Shown here: positions 7,003 to 13,977 of the stretch, piece after piece | Layout of the letters: each line of letters opens with the position of its first letter | Position numbering within the stretch: the stretch's first letter is position 1 | Assembly: GCA_030377945.1 (NCBI GenBank) | Contig: JAUCGD010000018.1 | Location: 1-34,299 of the forward strand | DNA: 34,299 nt | Direction: 5' to 3' | Source: Desulfobacterales bacterium HSG17 | Lineage (GTDB): Bacteria; Desulfobacterota; Desulfobacteria; Desulfobacterales; Desulfococcaceae | Translations under genes and position numbers: made by a program | Notes under the pieces: generated by a model | What the model saw: only the letters and a program-made list of their open reading frames with translations | The model's database searches: none | What the model was told of the DNA's origin: nothing

Positions 7003-7970
7003 TTATTTTTAAGCAGATGACATGCAGCCTGCTGGTTGGCATTTTTTATATCAACAAGTTCAGGCGTTTGTTGATCGCATATATCCATTTTAAATTCACA
7101 CCTGGGATGAAATGCACATCCAGGTGGTATGGAAGTCAGGTTAGGCATGGTGCCTGGTATTTGATACAGACGTGCCCCAGGTTCCAGGCTTCCGGGCAGC
7201 GCTCTTATGAGTCCCTGAGTATAAGGATGTTTTGGATTATTGACAATTGCACGGGTTGAGCCTGATTCTACAATTTTTCCTGCATACATTACTGCAATTT
7301 TTTGTGTCACCTGTGATACAACTCCTAAATCATGGGTAATTAAAACCAGTCCCATATTTTCAGACTCGCAGAGTTCAAGAAGCAGTTCCATTATTTCAGC
7401 CTGAATAGTGACATCTAAAGCTGTTGTGGGTTCATCTGCTATGATAAGGGCAGGGTTTGTAAGCAGGGCAATAGCAATGACAATCCTCTGGCGCATTCCC
7501 CCTGAAAATTCATGGGGATATTGCTTAAGCCTTTGTTCAGGAGAGGAAATATAAACCTTTTTCAGTTTTTCCAATGCAATTTTTTCAGCATCTTTTTTTG
7601 AAATATTCATATGAGTATGAAGAGTTTCTGTCATTTGTGTGCCTATTGTCAACACCGGGTTAAGTGTCATCATAGGGTCCTGGAAAATCATACTGATACG
7701 GTTTCCCCGAATATGTCTCATTTCTTCATCTGAAAGCCGGTTTAATTGAGTGCCGTCAAATATTATATTTCCATTGGAGATGAATCCCGGTTTGCTGATA
7801 AGGTTGATAATGGCAAATCCGGTTACGGATTTTCCTGCCCCGCTTTCTCCAACCAGGCCAAGGCGCTGGCCTTTATCCAGTGTAAAATTAACGCCGTTAA
7901 TGGCAATAAGGTCGCCAAAGCGGAGAGCAAACTTTACTTCCAAGTCATTAACTTCCAGTAAGTGTCCCAT
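6972..7970 (-). CDS. Oligopeptide/dipeptide ABC transporter ATP-binding protein (DppD/OppD type)
   Basis: The 332-residue ABC ATPase has Walker A GESGAGKSV (about 38-46), signature FSGGMRQR, Walker B LIIADEPTTALD and the C-terminal Cys-containing oligopeptide-transporter region (PPGCAFHPRCEFKMDIC). It pairs with the DppF-type protein to form the heterodimeric motor of the permease encoded upstream. The last ten residues, KTTNNTNNTN, are an Asn/Thr tail encoded by a dispersed inverted repeat that has replaced or extended the original C-terminus. A 54-bp gap separates it from the DUF2809 gene. Confidence 0.9.
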   Translation of the reverse strand: MGHLLEVNDLEVKFALRFGDLIAINGVNFTLDKGQRLGLVGESGAGKSVTGFAIINLISKPGFISNGNIIFDGTQLNRLSDEEMRHIRGNRISMIFQDPMMTLNPVLTIGTQMTETLHTHMNISKKDAEKIALEKLKKVYISSPEQRLKQYPHEFSGGMRQRIVIAIALLTNPALIIADEPTTALDVTIQAEIMELLLELCESENMGLVLITHDLGVVSQVTQKIAVMYAGKIVESGSTRAIVNNPKHPYTQGLIRALPGSLEPGARLYQIPGTMPNLTSIPPGCAFHPRCEFKMDICDQQTPELVDIKNANQQAACHLLKNKTTNNTNNTN

Positions 7971-8024
7971 AAATTCTATTTCTTTGCCAGGATGTCCGGG
8001 ATTAAAAAAAAAGGATAGTCAGGA

Positions 8025-8432
8025 TTAATCCGGGACAGCCTTTTTTAAGTTTTTATTTTTTAATACCAGGGTTTCGCTGCCTGCTCCAATTGAAACCCCA
8101 AGAGTATAACAAATCAGATCGCTCCACAAAAAGCCAAAACCCAGGATCAGACCTCCTATCCTGGTATGCCGGATTCTATCCAGCCAGGGAGCGTGGTATA
8201 ACTGGCTTATTTCAATTATAAATGAAAAAGAAACTGCCATTATTGCAATCTTCCAGGTCGGGCAGGAAGGAAAAAGAATTGCAAACCCCAGGAAAACCAT
8301 AAGTGCCCATAGGGTATCACCTCCATACAGCCTTATTAATTCTGGAATGCCTGCAAGATTCGACCGGGTTCCCAGCCCTAAAAATATTACTCCTGCTACA
8401 ATAACTATATAAATTATTCGATTCCTTTTCAT
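8025..8432 (-). CDS. DUF2809 family membrane protein
   Basis: This 135-residue protein has about four hydrophobic segments (about 7-24, 42-57, 64-76, 94-113). It carries the conserved DUF2809 signatures GDTLWALMVF, IEISQLYHAPWLDRIRHT and GGLILGFGFLWSDL. The family function is unknown; it is an inner-membrane protein. It sits between the permease and ATPase genes of the peptide transporter, which is not its usual company as far as I know. The spacer to the upstream permease gene carries two short dispersed repeats. The ATG at 8432 gives the family's usual length. Confidence 0.8.
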   Translation of the reverse strand: MKRNRIIYIVIVAGVIFLGLGTRSNLAGIPELIRLYGGDTLWALMVFLGFAILFPSCPTWKIAIMAVSFSFIIEISQLYHAPWLDRIRHTRIGGLILGFGFLWSDLICYTLGVSIGAGSETLVLKNKNLKKAVPD

Positions 8433-8437
8433 AACGC

Positions 8438-8516
8438 TGCCCTTTGACAGGTTCAGGGCACAGTAAACATTTCCGTTTCCTGAGCCGAACCGTTCCCTGA
8501 GCTTGTCGAAGGGAAC
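8438..8516. repeat. Two short palindromic dispersed repeats in the permease/DUF2809 spacer
   Basis: TGCCCTTTGACAGGTTCAGG at 8438-8457 (pairing TGCCCT/AGGGCA to 8460) and GTTCCCTGAGCTTGTCGAAG at 8492-8511 (pairing GTTCCC/GGGAAC to 8516) are of the widespread TTCGACA-GCTCAGG repeat type. The second ends exactly at the stop of the permease gene. They fill nearly the whole 84-bp spacer. Confidence 0.75.
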
Positions 8517-9428
8517 TTATCCTTTGTATAATTTCGGATTTAACACATCCCGCAGCCAGTCCCCAAGAAGATTTACTACAACAACAAAAAGCACAAGAAG
8601 AACGCCCGGAAAAAATGTAATCCACCAAAGCCCGCTGAATATATATTCAAATCCTGCATTTATAAGTGAACCTAAAGACGGTTTTGTAACAGGCATTCCA
8701 AGTCCCAGGAATGAAAGAGCAGCCTCGCTCATAACAGCATTGGCAATCTGAACCGTAGATATTACCAGAACCGGGGACATGCTGTTGGGCAAAATATGTT
8801 TTCTCATAATATGAAAAGGAGGCAGACCGATAACCCTGGCTGCTTCCACATATTCCTTTTGCTTTTCACCAAGTACAGATGCCCGGACAGTCCTTGCATA
8901 CTGGGGCCATTCTGCCAGACCGATAACCACCACCAGCAGCGGCACTGCCATATCTTCATAATATCCCACACCAAATGCCAGTTGAAATATGGCGCTTATA
9001 AAAATAGCCACCATAAGGGTTGAAAAAGAGAGCTGAACATCAGCCAGTCGCATGAGAAAAGCATCTATTTTGCCCCCTGAATATCCTGAAATCAGCCCTA
9101 TAAGAATGCCTATAACAGCCTGTAACATCACTGCACAGCATCCGATTACCACTGATATTCTCAGCCCGTAAAGCATGGTACTGAGCATATCCCGTCCCTG
9201 GGTATCTGTTCCCATGAAAAACCGTTTTTCACCTCCATCCAGCCAGGACGGGGGAAGTTCCGAATCCATTATATCAATACCGGTTGTATCATATGGATTG
9301 TACGGAGCAATGAAAGGTGCTGAAATACTCAGCAATACAAGGACGGCAAAGATGATAAAGCTGACAATAGCCACAGGGTCCTGCCGAAAGCTGAAAAAGA
9401 AATAGGAATTTTTAAACCGTTTCCACAT
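8517..9428 (-). CDS. ABC transporter permease, DppC/OppC type
   Basis: The 303-residue inner-membrane permease has an N-terminal TM (about 20-45, AIVSFIIFAVLVLL) and an OppC-like N-terminal region with a periplasmic stretch. The five-TM transport domain carries the EAA loop YVEAARVIGLPPFHIMRKHILPN, which contacts the ATPases. It forms the translocation pore with the DppB-type protein encoded five bases upstream (stop 9434, start 9428). The family is clear; the substrate is not. The 3' end abuts a dispersed palindrome. Confidence 0.9.
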   Translation of the reverse strand: MWKRFKNSYFFFSFRQDPVAIVSFIIFAVLVLLSISAPFIAPYNPYDTTGIDIMDSELPPSWLDGGEKRFFMGTDTQGRDMLSTMLYGLRISVVIGCCAVMLQAVIGILIGLISGYSGGKIDAFLMRLADVQLSFSTLMVAIFISAIFQLAFGVGYYEDMAVPLLVVVIGLAEWPQYARTVRASVLGEKQKEYVEAARVIGLPPFHIMRKHILPNSMSPVLVISTVQIANAVMSEAALSFLGLGMPVTKPSLGSLINAGFEYIFSGLWWITFFPGVLLVLFVVVVNLLGDWLRDVLNPKLYKG

Positions 9429-9433
9429 ATATA

Positions 9434-10408
9434 CTATTTTCTCCCTGTTATTCTGACTGTGGGATTTACCAGTCCGTAGATAATATCCACTATTGTATTA
9501 ACCACCACAAAGATGGCCCCCACAGCAATCATATAAGCAACAATAAGGGTGGTGTCGGAGCGTTCCACTGCTTCCAGGAACATAAAACCCATTCCCTGCC
9601 ATTGAAAAACCGTTTCTGTGAGGATTGTATAGGCTATCATAATTCCTATTTGAACACCGCCCACAGTTATAACCGGCAAAAGAGTGTTTTTAAAAGCATG
9701 AACAAACCATACGCGCCAGCGCTTTAATCCTTTGGCCCAGGCAAACTTGACATACTCCGCTTGCAGCACTTCCATCATTTCCGAACGTATCAGCCTTATA
9801 AAAAGAGGCAGCATGATAGATGAAAGGGCAATGCTTGGCAGGATAAGGTGTATCAGTCCGTCCAGGGTTAAAAAACCTGTACTCCATCCGCCAATGTTAA
9901 CAGTTTCTCCCCTGCCGTATGAAGGCAGCCATTTGAGTTCTACTGAAAATAAATAAATCAGCATAATGGCTGTAAGAAAGACCGGGATAGATACTCCAAC
10001 AATACTGAATCCCATAATAAATCTGGTAAACCAGTGCTTAGGGTTAATGGCTGCAAATATCCCAATGGGAATGGAAAGAAAGATAACAATAATGCTGCTG
10101 CAAAAAACCAGTTCCAAAGTTGCCGGAGCTTTGGAAAGAATAACCTCAAGAGCCGGTTTTTTGAAGAAAAATGAATTGCCAAGGTCTCCGTGAAGAGCAT
10201 TTTTTAAAAATCTGAGATATTGAACCGGAAAAGGATCATTTAAGCCCAGTTTTTCCCTGAGAACTTCCCGTTCTGCAACAGATACGGACACTCCCACAAT
10301 ATCCCGGACAGGATCACCGATCTGATGACGTATGGAAAAACCCAGGAGGCTGACAATAAGCATAACAATTACAGCCTGTGTTGTACGTCTAATTACAAAT
10401 GCAAACAT
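9434..10408 (-). CDS. ABC transporter permease, DppB/OppB type
   Basis: The 324-residue permease begins MFAFVIRRTTQAVIVMLIVS, typical of the DppB N-terminal TM. It has five further TMs and the EAA loop VKFAWAKGLKRWRVWFVHAFKN. It is the first gene of the cluster. In most Dpp/Opp operons a periplasmic solute-binding protein gene precedes it, but none is found upstream here (10409-10618 is non-coding and then comes an antitoxin gene). The binding protein must therefore lie elsewhere or have been lost. Confidence 0.9.
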   Translation of the reverse strand: MFAFVIRRTTQAVIVMLIVSLLGFSIRHQIGDPVRDIVGVSVSVAEREVLREKLGLNDPFPVQYLRFLKNALHGDLGNSFFFKKPALEVILSKAPATLELVFCSSIIVIFLSIPIGIFAAINPKHWFTRFIMGFSIVGVSIPVFLTAIMLIYLFSVELKWLPSYGRGETVNIGGWSTGFLTLDGLIHLILPSIALSSIMLPLFIRLIRSEMMEVLQAEYVKFAWAKGLKRWRVWFVHAFKNTLLPVITVGGVQIGIMIAYTILTETVFQWQGMGFMFLEAVERSDTTLIVAYMIAVGAIFVVVNTIVDIIYGLVNPTVRITGRK

Positions 10409-10584
10409 AATATCTTTTCTATCAGGGTTAAGGTTAAAAATATAATAAATATAATTCAGTTAATCTTTTTATGGGTTATATATTGGAGATAAGGGGTTGG
10501 GTCAAGGTTGAAATTAAGATTTTGTCTTCCTGTCCGAACCGCAGATAACCGTGATGGATTATGATAATCATGATTTGTTCGTTC

Positions 10585-10602
10585 CCAAACTCCACAGTTT
10601 GG
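10585..10602. other. Small hairpin in the 210-bp gap upstream of the transporter
   Basis: CCAAACT at 10585-10591 pairs with AGTTTGG at 10596-10602. It resembles the CCAAACT/AGTTTGG stem of the element at 2663. It lies 17 bp downstream of the antitoxin stop and may be that gene's 3' structure, but there is no T-run. Nothing else is recognised in 10409-10618. Confidence 0.4.
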
Positions 10603-10618
10603 TAATGAGTGTATCTTT

Positions 10619-10861
10619 TTAGACATTGACTCCCCATTTCGAAAATGTGGATTTTACTCTTTGGTCCGATGCAAATTTACCTTCATCAGCCTGCCGTATT
10701 CCCTCTTTTATTGCTTCAATCTGCCAGGATTGATCTTCAATGAAAATACGGACAGCTTCCGCTGCCAGTTCTGATTCAGAGGAAGCGGAGTTGGCCGCCA
10801 GAGTTTTAAGATTTTGGTATGTTTGAATGTCTATGTTCATTGTGAGTGTTTGTGTTTCCAT
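10619..10861 (-). CDS. Antitoxin-like RHH protein (ParD/CopG type), no toxin partner seen
   Basis: This is an 80-residue protein. An N-terminal short strand (TLTMNIDIQ) and helices (YQNLKTLAANSASSESELAAEAVRIFI) fit a ribbon-helix-helix DNA-binding fold. The C-terminal part SWQIEAIKEGIRQADEGKFA is the toxin-wrapping helix typical of antitoxins that neutralise ParE/RelE toxins. The usual toxin gene should follow on the same strand, but 10409-10618 holds none. It is therefore an orphan, perhaps a relic of the nearby decayed island. Bases 10862-11069 upstream show no gene. Confidence 0.7.
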   Translation of the reverse strand: METQTLTMNIDIQTYQNLKTLAANSASSESELAAEAVRIFIEDQSWQIEAIKEGIRQADEGKFASDQRVKSTFSKWGVNV

Positions 10862-11069
10862 TAGATGCCTCCTTGATTCATCAAAAAATTATTAAACAGC
10901 AATCGGAAATATAGTTTCCTGTGGATGCAGTCATATCGCTTAATCATCTTTCATCGTTCATGCTGTGTCCTGCTATAAAGATTACGCTTACATCTTTTCG
11001 TGTGGAATCCTTTAATATCCAGATAGGGGCAGACACAAGGGCGCTATCCATTATATGCTATTTTTATTA

Positions 11070-11327
11070 TTACAATCGTCCCAAATCACCAATAGTTTTC
11101 ACCCGCGCTGATAAAATTTCAATCCCCCTGTGAAGATGAGCTAAAAACGAATTATCAATAGATTTTAAAGATAAATTATCTTTTTGAATACGAGTTATTA
11201 GCAGACTAATATAGATTGCGTCATGCTTACCAAGAAGTGTATAACGATTTATTTCTTTACCCTGAGTAAATTCATCAGGCAAATTAGCTGGTATTCCAGG
11301 TTCCTCAAGGGACAGACAAAAACCTAA
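11070..11327 (-). pseudogene. dndE: 3' fragment of dndE (DNA sulfur modification)
   Basis: The frame is open from 11327 to the stop at 11070 and reads LGFCLSLEEPGIPANLP, then EINRYTLLGKHDAIYISLL, then LAHLHRGIEILSARVKTIGD. This matches the conserved C-terminal two-thirds of DndE: the CLSLxEP motif, the G-E-x-N-R-x-T-L-x-G turn and the HLHRGIxxL helix. The first ~35-40 residues are missing, and no start codon precedes the conserved part in frame; the first ATG (11282) gives only 70 residues. The fragment is fused head-on to the truncated dndD piece, with stop and frame overlapping by four bases. DndE helps the DndCD complex act on DNA, and this copy cannot be complete. Confidence 0.75.
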
Positions 11328-12214
11328 TTATTAAAGGTCTCGGAAAAACTCAGTTTTAACTGATTAATTTTTTTATTTTTTAAAATACTGTAATATTGAT
11401 CTAAAATTGATTGAATTCTTTTTACCTTTGATAATTTAACTTGAATCTTTTTTTGAACTGTTTGCTGTTCAATCAATTTTGCCAAACTTGTTTGCATCTT
11501 TTTTAGATTATATTCCTTGTGAGCAATATTTTCTTTAATCTCATATTCTCTTTGCAAAAGTTCTCCACGACGCTGATTTAATAATGATAATTCCTCATAA
11601 ATAGGCTGTAATTGAGTGTCTCTTGGGCTTTTTTCCAAGTCTTTAGTAGTTTTTCTCAGTTCTGAATAGTTTTTATCAAGATCAAAACTATACTGCTTAA
11701 CTGTTTCCAAAGAAATAGTTTCTGCTTTTTTTATAGTTGAAAGAGCCTGTTTTGAAATATTTTCTGAGAATCCTAAAATTTCTTTTACCCCTTTAAGATG
11801 TTTTGGTTTTCTTAGTCTTTTGCTTGCTAGTGAGGATACAAGTTGATTTAGCTTTAATCTTTTTGAATCTGGTATTTCTCTGTTTTTTTCAAAAGAGGAA
11901 ATAATTTCGGATTTAAACTCCTTGATTTCTTTTTGAATAATTAGATGATGTTTAAGATGAGTTTCTTTATTAATTTGATCTATTAGCAAAGAATTTACAG
12001 TAGGGCATAATGAAAAAGGATAAATATCGCTACATTCTTCTTCAATCATTTCTTCTAATTCCTTAATTTCTGTCAAAATCGTTGTTGTTTTTTCTTTTAA
12101 AGAATTTCGATTTAATGCGAAATGTCCACCTTCACTATTTAGTCTATCTTCCCAGGATTTTATTGATGATGCAAAATATTTGTAATTTATTTTAAAATCC
12201 TTTTCTGACGCCAT
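11324..12214 (-). pseudogene. dndD: Internal fragment of dndD (SMC-like ATPase), both ends lost
   Basis: The 296 residues are almost entirely coiled coil. They contain the central DndD region (RLNSEGGHFALNRNSL, then PFSLCPTVNSLLIDQ). There is no Walker A, no LSxGxxQ signature and no Walker B, so roughly the first 280 and last 100 residues of a normal ~660-residue DndD are absent. The 5' boundary falls inside the end of the HNH gene. The 3' boundary runs directly into the dndE remnant (…SETFNN, stop, then LGFCLSLEEP in the next frame), so a single deletion appears to have joined the middle of dndD to the middle of dndE. It is distinct from the intact dndD at 13967. Confidence 0.7.
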
Positions 12215-12702
12215 AGAAGGGATTCTTTTTTAGGGTGAAAATTTTTATTTTGAGGTAGCAGAATTTTTCGTTTTTCTAAACTAATAATATCTTTTAAGCC
12301 TTCAATACGATCATCAAGTTCTGAAGAAACATGCCAAAGTTTATCTGTACCAGGAACAAGTAAAAAATTATCCATTGCCCAATGATGATTCTTACAAAGG
12401 GCGATCCCATTACTTGGAGCATCATCAAATGATTCGCTGAACGGAATTATGTGAGCAGCATCAATAATGAACAAACCATTTAAGTTAATTCGTAGCCCAC
12501 AGGCTGCACATCTGTAATCATAAACTTCTCTAATTGTTCTGGAAAAAGCTGCTGAACGTACTCGGTATTCCGTATTATAAGAGTTTTTAACTTTTTCATC
12601 CGATCCATTTAGTAACATACTATAATAGTTAGTAATATCTTGTTCTTCTTTGATTAAAGACATTATTTTATCACGAAAATCATTAAAATATTTTTTAATT
12701 AA
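12187..12702 (-). pseudogene. 3' half of an HNH endonuclease gene split by an inserted element
   Basis: This half encodes IKKYFNDFRDKI… through an HNH nuclease domain: YDYRCAACGLRI, DAAHIIPFSES and NGIALCKNHHWAMD, ending FHPKKESLLWRQKRILK. The arrangement matches COG3440-type predicted restriction endonucleases with an HNH_2 domain, which often sit in dnd and restriction islands. The longer reading (197 residues from 12780) starts within the inserted element and is artificial. Excising 12703-12973 and one TTAA copy joins this half to 12974-13394 as one frame of 310 codons plus stop, a normal family length. The catalytic residues look intact. The split gene is presumably inactive unless the element excises. 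Confidence 0.8.
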
Positions 12703-12973
12703 CCCTACAACGACACTTAGCCCTGAAAGGGCAAATTGATAAAGCCCAGGCCAGCGGCCTGGGATCGGAATTCCACCCATAAAGTAAGCTCTGAAAGAGC
12801 GTATTAAACAATAATTTCAAAATTTTATTTTTCATAATAACACGCTCTTTCAGAGCTGAATAATTTTTGATACTCAAGTCCCAGGCCGTTGGCGACTCGA
12901 CTGAGCTCGCCGAAGCCCTGGGCTGTATTAATCCGCCCCTTTGGGGCTTAAAATCATAAGTGTCGTTGTAGGG
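12703..12973. mobile_element. 271-bp non-autonomous element with TTAA target duplication
   Basis: The ends are 17-bp perfect inverted repeats, CCCTACAACGACACTTA (12703-12719) and its complement (12957-12973). TTAA is duplicated directly outside them (12699-12702 and 12974-12977). The inside is a chain of hairpins: GCCCTGAAAGGGC, CCCAGGCCAGCGGCCTGGG, and the long-range pair CTCTGAAAGAGCG/CGCTCTTTCAGAG. There is no transposase. Removing element plus one TTAA rebuilds GTT TTA ATT AAA (VLIK) in the HNH gene, which is strong evidence for a true insertion. TTAA duplication and CCC-starting ends recall piggyBac-like elements, but the mobilising family is unknown. Confidence 0.9.
12893..12917. repeat. 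Short mobile-looking repeat, copy 2
   Basis: Identical in 25 bases to 2719-2743. It interrupts the CCCAGGCCGTTGG...CCTGGG hairpin near the end of the inserted element. The equivalent hairpin at 12745-12763 in the same element is uninterrupted, which shows that this sequence arrived later. Confidence 0.8.
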
Positions 12974-13394
12974 TTAAAACATCACGCAATTCATTCAACT
13001 TTTCTGGATCATTAAAAAAATAATAAAGTTCATCATTCAAATAGGCATATTCGACAATATTCATAAACTTTTTAATGCTTCCAGGATTACTCAATGCTTG
13101 ATATACTTGCTTTTTGCCAGAATACGGTTTGTGATGAAAAAACTTATCACCGCGAAGATAAAAAAAGGGTAGAATTGGGCTTAATGAATCGTTATGTTTT
13201 TTTACAATATCAAAATATCGTTTAAATAATTCAAGAAGTTGAGTAGAATATTCAATTTGATTATCTTCATTTTTTTTGTTTTCAATCAACGACATAATTG
13301 CCAGCATCATTACTGGTTTATGTGGGCGTTTGTGTTTACCATTGGATGCGACATTTAGTTTTTGAAATTTATCTAAATAATCATTAAAGTCCAT
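12974..13394 (-). pseudogene. 5' half of the split HNH endonuclease gene
   Basis: The readable ORF of 146 residues (13394-12954) begins MDFNDYLDKFQKLNVASNGK and contains HKRPHKPVMMLAIMSLIE. This is the standard N-terminal domain of COG3440-type HNH restriction proteins. Residues up to …NELRDVL (about 140) are genuine; the last six (TLQRHL) are encoded by the terminal repeat of the inserted element. The gene would have been the first of a minus-strand run HNH - dndD - dndE. The start ATG at 13394 is supported by the family N-terminus. Confidence 0.8.
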
Positions 13395-13752
13395 TTTTTT
13401 CCTATAAACGTATTATTTTATAAGTTTTCCTTTTATTAAATATTACATTTTAATGCAGACATGTAAAAATGGCAAGGTTTATAAATAATCCTAAAAATTC
13501 AAATGGTTTATTGGGTTAAATTTGATTTTTTATTGGTAACATATAGCCTTATGTATTGCTTGAGACACATAATCATCTTTTTTCCAAGCAACAGTCCTCC
13601 TTTGTTGACTAATAATCCTGCAAAATATAGATGTATTATTATAATAAATTGGATATTCAGGAAACTGTTAGATTTTTGTTACTAACAATTCAGATTGGTT
13701 TGAAAAAATCAACTATCCATATTGTAAAGCAATATAGGGGGAATATAAAAAA
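13395..13752. other. Divergent intergenic region (358 bp)
   Basis: It separates the minus-strand dnd wreckage from the plus-strand five-gene operon and must contain the operon's promoter. A ribosome site (AGGGGGA, 13736-13742) precedes the 13753 start. A weak TTGAAA...TATTGT pair at about 13699-13724 is the only promoter-like match I see and is not convincing. No ORF, repeat or tRNA is seen. Confidence 0.5.
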
Positions 13753-13977
13753 ATGTATAATTTCAGTCTTTATCCAGAAGATCAGGAGATTATTGATAAT
13801 CTAATAACTGGGATAGATCTACAACCGGAACTGATCAAAAACATTCTTTATCTTGTTACAAAAAAATATGCTTCTCTGGATGTTTATGGTGCCAAGATTA
13901 ATCTTAAAAGAGAAATCGCCAATGTTATTGAAACGGCTGCATTAAATACCCAAACACAGGACGATCATGATCTTTAA
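13753..13977 (+). CDS. Small 74-aa protein leading the DndD-FtsK operon
   Basis: This acidic, helical 74-residue protein begins MYNFSLYPEDQEIIDNLITG, has a central helix PELIKNILYLVTKKY and ends in a polar tail TQTQDDHDL. It contains no Cys cluster, membrane segment or named motif. A strong AGGGGGA ribosome site and an 11-bp overlap with dndD make it a genuine first gene, translated with its neighbour. Small proteins of this size accompany ATPase-centred DNA-modification and defence clusters, where they act as adaptor or assembly subunits. That role here is inference. It does not align by eye with DndE. Confidence 0.7.
   Translation: MYNFSLYPEDQEIIDNLITGIDLQPELIKNILYLVTKKYASLDVYGAKINLKREIANVIETAALNTQTQDDHDL

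Noticed and set aside
8317..8628. 103-residue ORF between the DppC-type and DUF2809 genes
   Set aside because: It crosses both genes out of frame and translates the dispersed TTCGACA-type repeats (LRQAQGT-like sequence).
10921..11133. 70-residue plus-strand ORF opposite the dndE fragment
   Set aside because: It overlaps the dndE remnant on the other strand, has no ribosome site and shows no recognisable domain.
12695..12877. 60-residue ORF inside the inserted element
   Set aside because: It is translated hairpins of the 271-bp element, with no protein-like pattern or ribosome site.
13753..13977. Calling the 74-aa protein DndE
   Set aside because: It has none of the CLSL, GxEINRxTLxG or HLHRG blocks; those are found instead in the N-terminus of the FtsK protein.
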